Shown one piece after another: positions 4,770 through 5,584 of a stretch of 5,584 bases of DNA (positions are counted from its first letter, which is position 1; the number at the start of each line of letters is the position of its first letter). The notes beneath the pieces were generated by a model. It was not told where the DNA came from. It made no database searches and was given only the letters and a program-made list of their open reading frames with translations. The stretch covers positions 1-5,584 of the forward strand of contig RFTR01000133.1 in NCBI GenBank assembly GCA_009923345.1, read 5' to 3'. Both the position numbers and the translations under genes were made by a program. Source of the stretch: Betaproteobacteria bacterium. GTDB lineage: Bacteria > Pseudomonadota > Gammaproteobacteria > Burkholderiales > Burkholderiaceae_C.

Positions 4770-5584
4770 GTGACAACAAATTACACGCTCGTTTCTGAAG
4801 CCCAATGTGAAACTGGGGAAAGTCCCGTCTGGGTTGCAGAAGAATCAGCTTTGTATTGGCTAGATATTCCTGTTGGCAAGATCTATCGCTGGCACGCGTC
4901 TTCTGATGTACTGAGCCAATGGCAAATGCCAGAAATGGTGGGCTCGATGGCCATGTGCACCCATGGCGGATGGATAGTCGCCATGGAGACGGGCATCTAC
5001 CAAGTGCAACTCAATCCCCATGGTGCTTGCACGCATACAAAACTCGCGGATGTAGAACATCCGATACAACCCATGCGCTTCAACGATGGACGCTGCGACA
5101 GGCAAGGCAGATTTTTATCGGGCACTATGTTCAACGATACCAAGGCGGGTAAGAACGTTGGGTCTTTGTACCGATTTGGAAACGACCATCAACTGACTCG
5201 CTTGATGGACGATTTGATTGTTCCTAACGGACTTGCCTTCAGCCCAGATGGCCGCACCATGTATTTGGCAGATACGTATACGAGTCGACAAACCGTATGG
5301 GCGTTTGATTACGACGTGGATTCAGGAACTCCGCACAAGCAACGTGTGTTTGTGGACATGTACCAGCATCTTGGTCGCCCAGATGGTGCGGCAATAGACG
5401 CAGATGGTTGCTACTGGGTTTGCGCGACCGATGCAGGCTTGGTGTCGCGTTTCACACCAGAGGGCAAGTTAGATCGGTCACTTGCAGTGCCGACCGCTAA
5501 ACCTGCCATGTGTGCATTCGGCGGAAACAACTTAGACACCTTGTTCGTGACCTCACTGCGTCGCGCGGGCATTAGTGAAGAAGA
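4770..5584 (+). CDS. SMP-30/gluconolactonase family lactonase, 3' partial
   Basis: The open frame runs off the right edge after 271 codons; the family is usually about 290-300 residues, so only the last blade is missing. It is a six-bladed beta-propeller that hydrolyses sugar-acid lactones with a single divalent metal. Counting from GTG 4770, the metal ligands are Glu17 in GESPVW, Asn153 in VPNGLAFSPDG and Asp205 in GRPDG, closely matching human SMP-30 Glu18, Asn154 and Asp204; the substrate contacts Arg103 and Asn105 in MRFNDGR match Arg101 and Asn103. Also present are LYWLDIP near the N-terminus and FLSGTM after the RFNDG segment. GTG 4770 is the only in-frame start upstream of Glu17, since TAA occurs in frame at 4758-4760. 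No Shine-Dalgarno precedes it, so initiation may be weak or SD-independent. The gene is divergent from the cupin, separated by 59 bases. Its presence points to a sugar-lactone or related lactone substrate; which one is unknown. Confidence 0.92.
   Translation, partial: MTTNYTLVSEAQCETGESPVWVAEESALYWLDIPVGKIYRWHASSDVLSQWQMPEMVGSMAMCTHGGWIVAMETGIYQVQLNPHGACTHTKLADVEHPIQPMRFNDGRCDRQGRFLSGTMFNDTKAGKNVGSLYRFGNDHQLTRLMDDLIVPNGLAFSPDGRTMYLADTYTSRQTVWAFDYDVDSGTPHKQRVFVDMYQHLGRPDGAAIDADGCYWVCATDAGLVSRFTPEGKLDRSLAVPTAKPAMCAFGGNNLDTLFVTSLRRAGISEE

Noticed and set aside
4711..4779. Extended N-terminus for the cupin starting at 4779
   Set aside because: A GGAG with six-base spacing precedes the ATG at 4710, and the extra residues would overlap the lactonase start without resembling the cupin family.
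4860..5152. Two short frames, one on each strand, within the lactonase region
   Set aside because: Both lie inside the continuous SMP-30 frame that carries all metal ligands.

Overview
The window looks like chromosomal DNA from a beta-proteobacterium, most likely Burkholderiales (Comamonadaceae-like). The reasons are two Bug/TctC-type periplasmic solute-binding proteins of the kind greatly expanded in that order, a decayed hemN fragment whose readable protein resembles beta-proteobacterial HemN, and base composition that is moderate by eye. No rRNA, tRNA, insertion sequence, CRISPR array or phage gene was seen. The content is a small-molecule catabolism region, mainly sugar-acid or oxo-acid type enzymes plus solute-binding proteins.

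Layout from left to right. 1-964 (+) is an enolase paralogue cut by the left edge, with most catalytic residues kept but two active-site positions changed. 975-1964 (-) is a Bug/TctC solute-binding protein, convergent with the enolase paralogue after a 10-base gap. 1979-2992 (+) is a second, diverged Bug/TctC protein, head to head with the first; the two start codons are separated by only 14 bases. 2993-3277 is not ordinary intergenic DNA: on the minus strand it carries a broken hemN fragment (about 3000-3215), with a nonsense codon inside the radical-SAM cysteine motif. 3278-4081 (+) is a 2-oxopent-4-enoate hydratase (MhpD-like, FAH fold). 4120-4710 (-) is a single-domain cupin. 4770 to the right edge (+) is an SMP-30/gluconolactonase-family lactonase, divergent from the cupin with a 59-base gap and cut by the window end.

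Functionally, the Bug proteins would capture a carboxylated compound in the periplasm. The lactonase would open a lactone to an acid, the hydratase would add water to a 2-oxo-alkenoate (or act on a related oxo acid), and the enolase paralogue would perform a beta-elimination of water from an acid related to 2-phosphoglycerate. That these genes form one pathway is inference from proximity. They do not form an operon: every neighbouring pair alternates in strand, so each gene needs its own transcription start.

The main points for a second look are the hemN remnant, which conventional ORF calling would miss; the enolase paralogue with His-to-Ala and Glu-to-Asp substitutions; the very tight divergent start of the two Bug genes; and a probable short internal deletion in the hydratase. 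I did not find a convincing wholly new system here.
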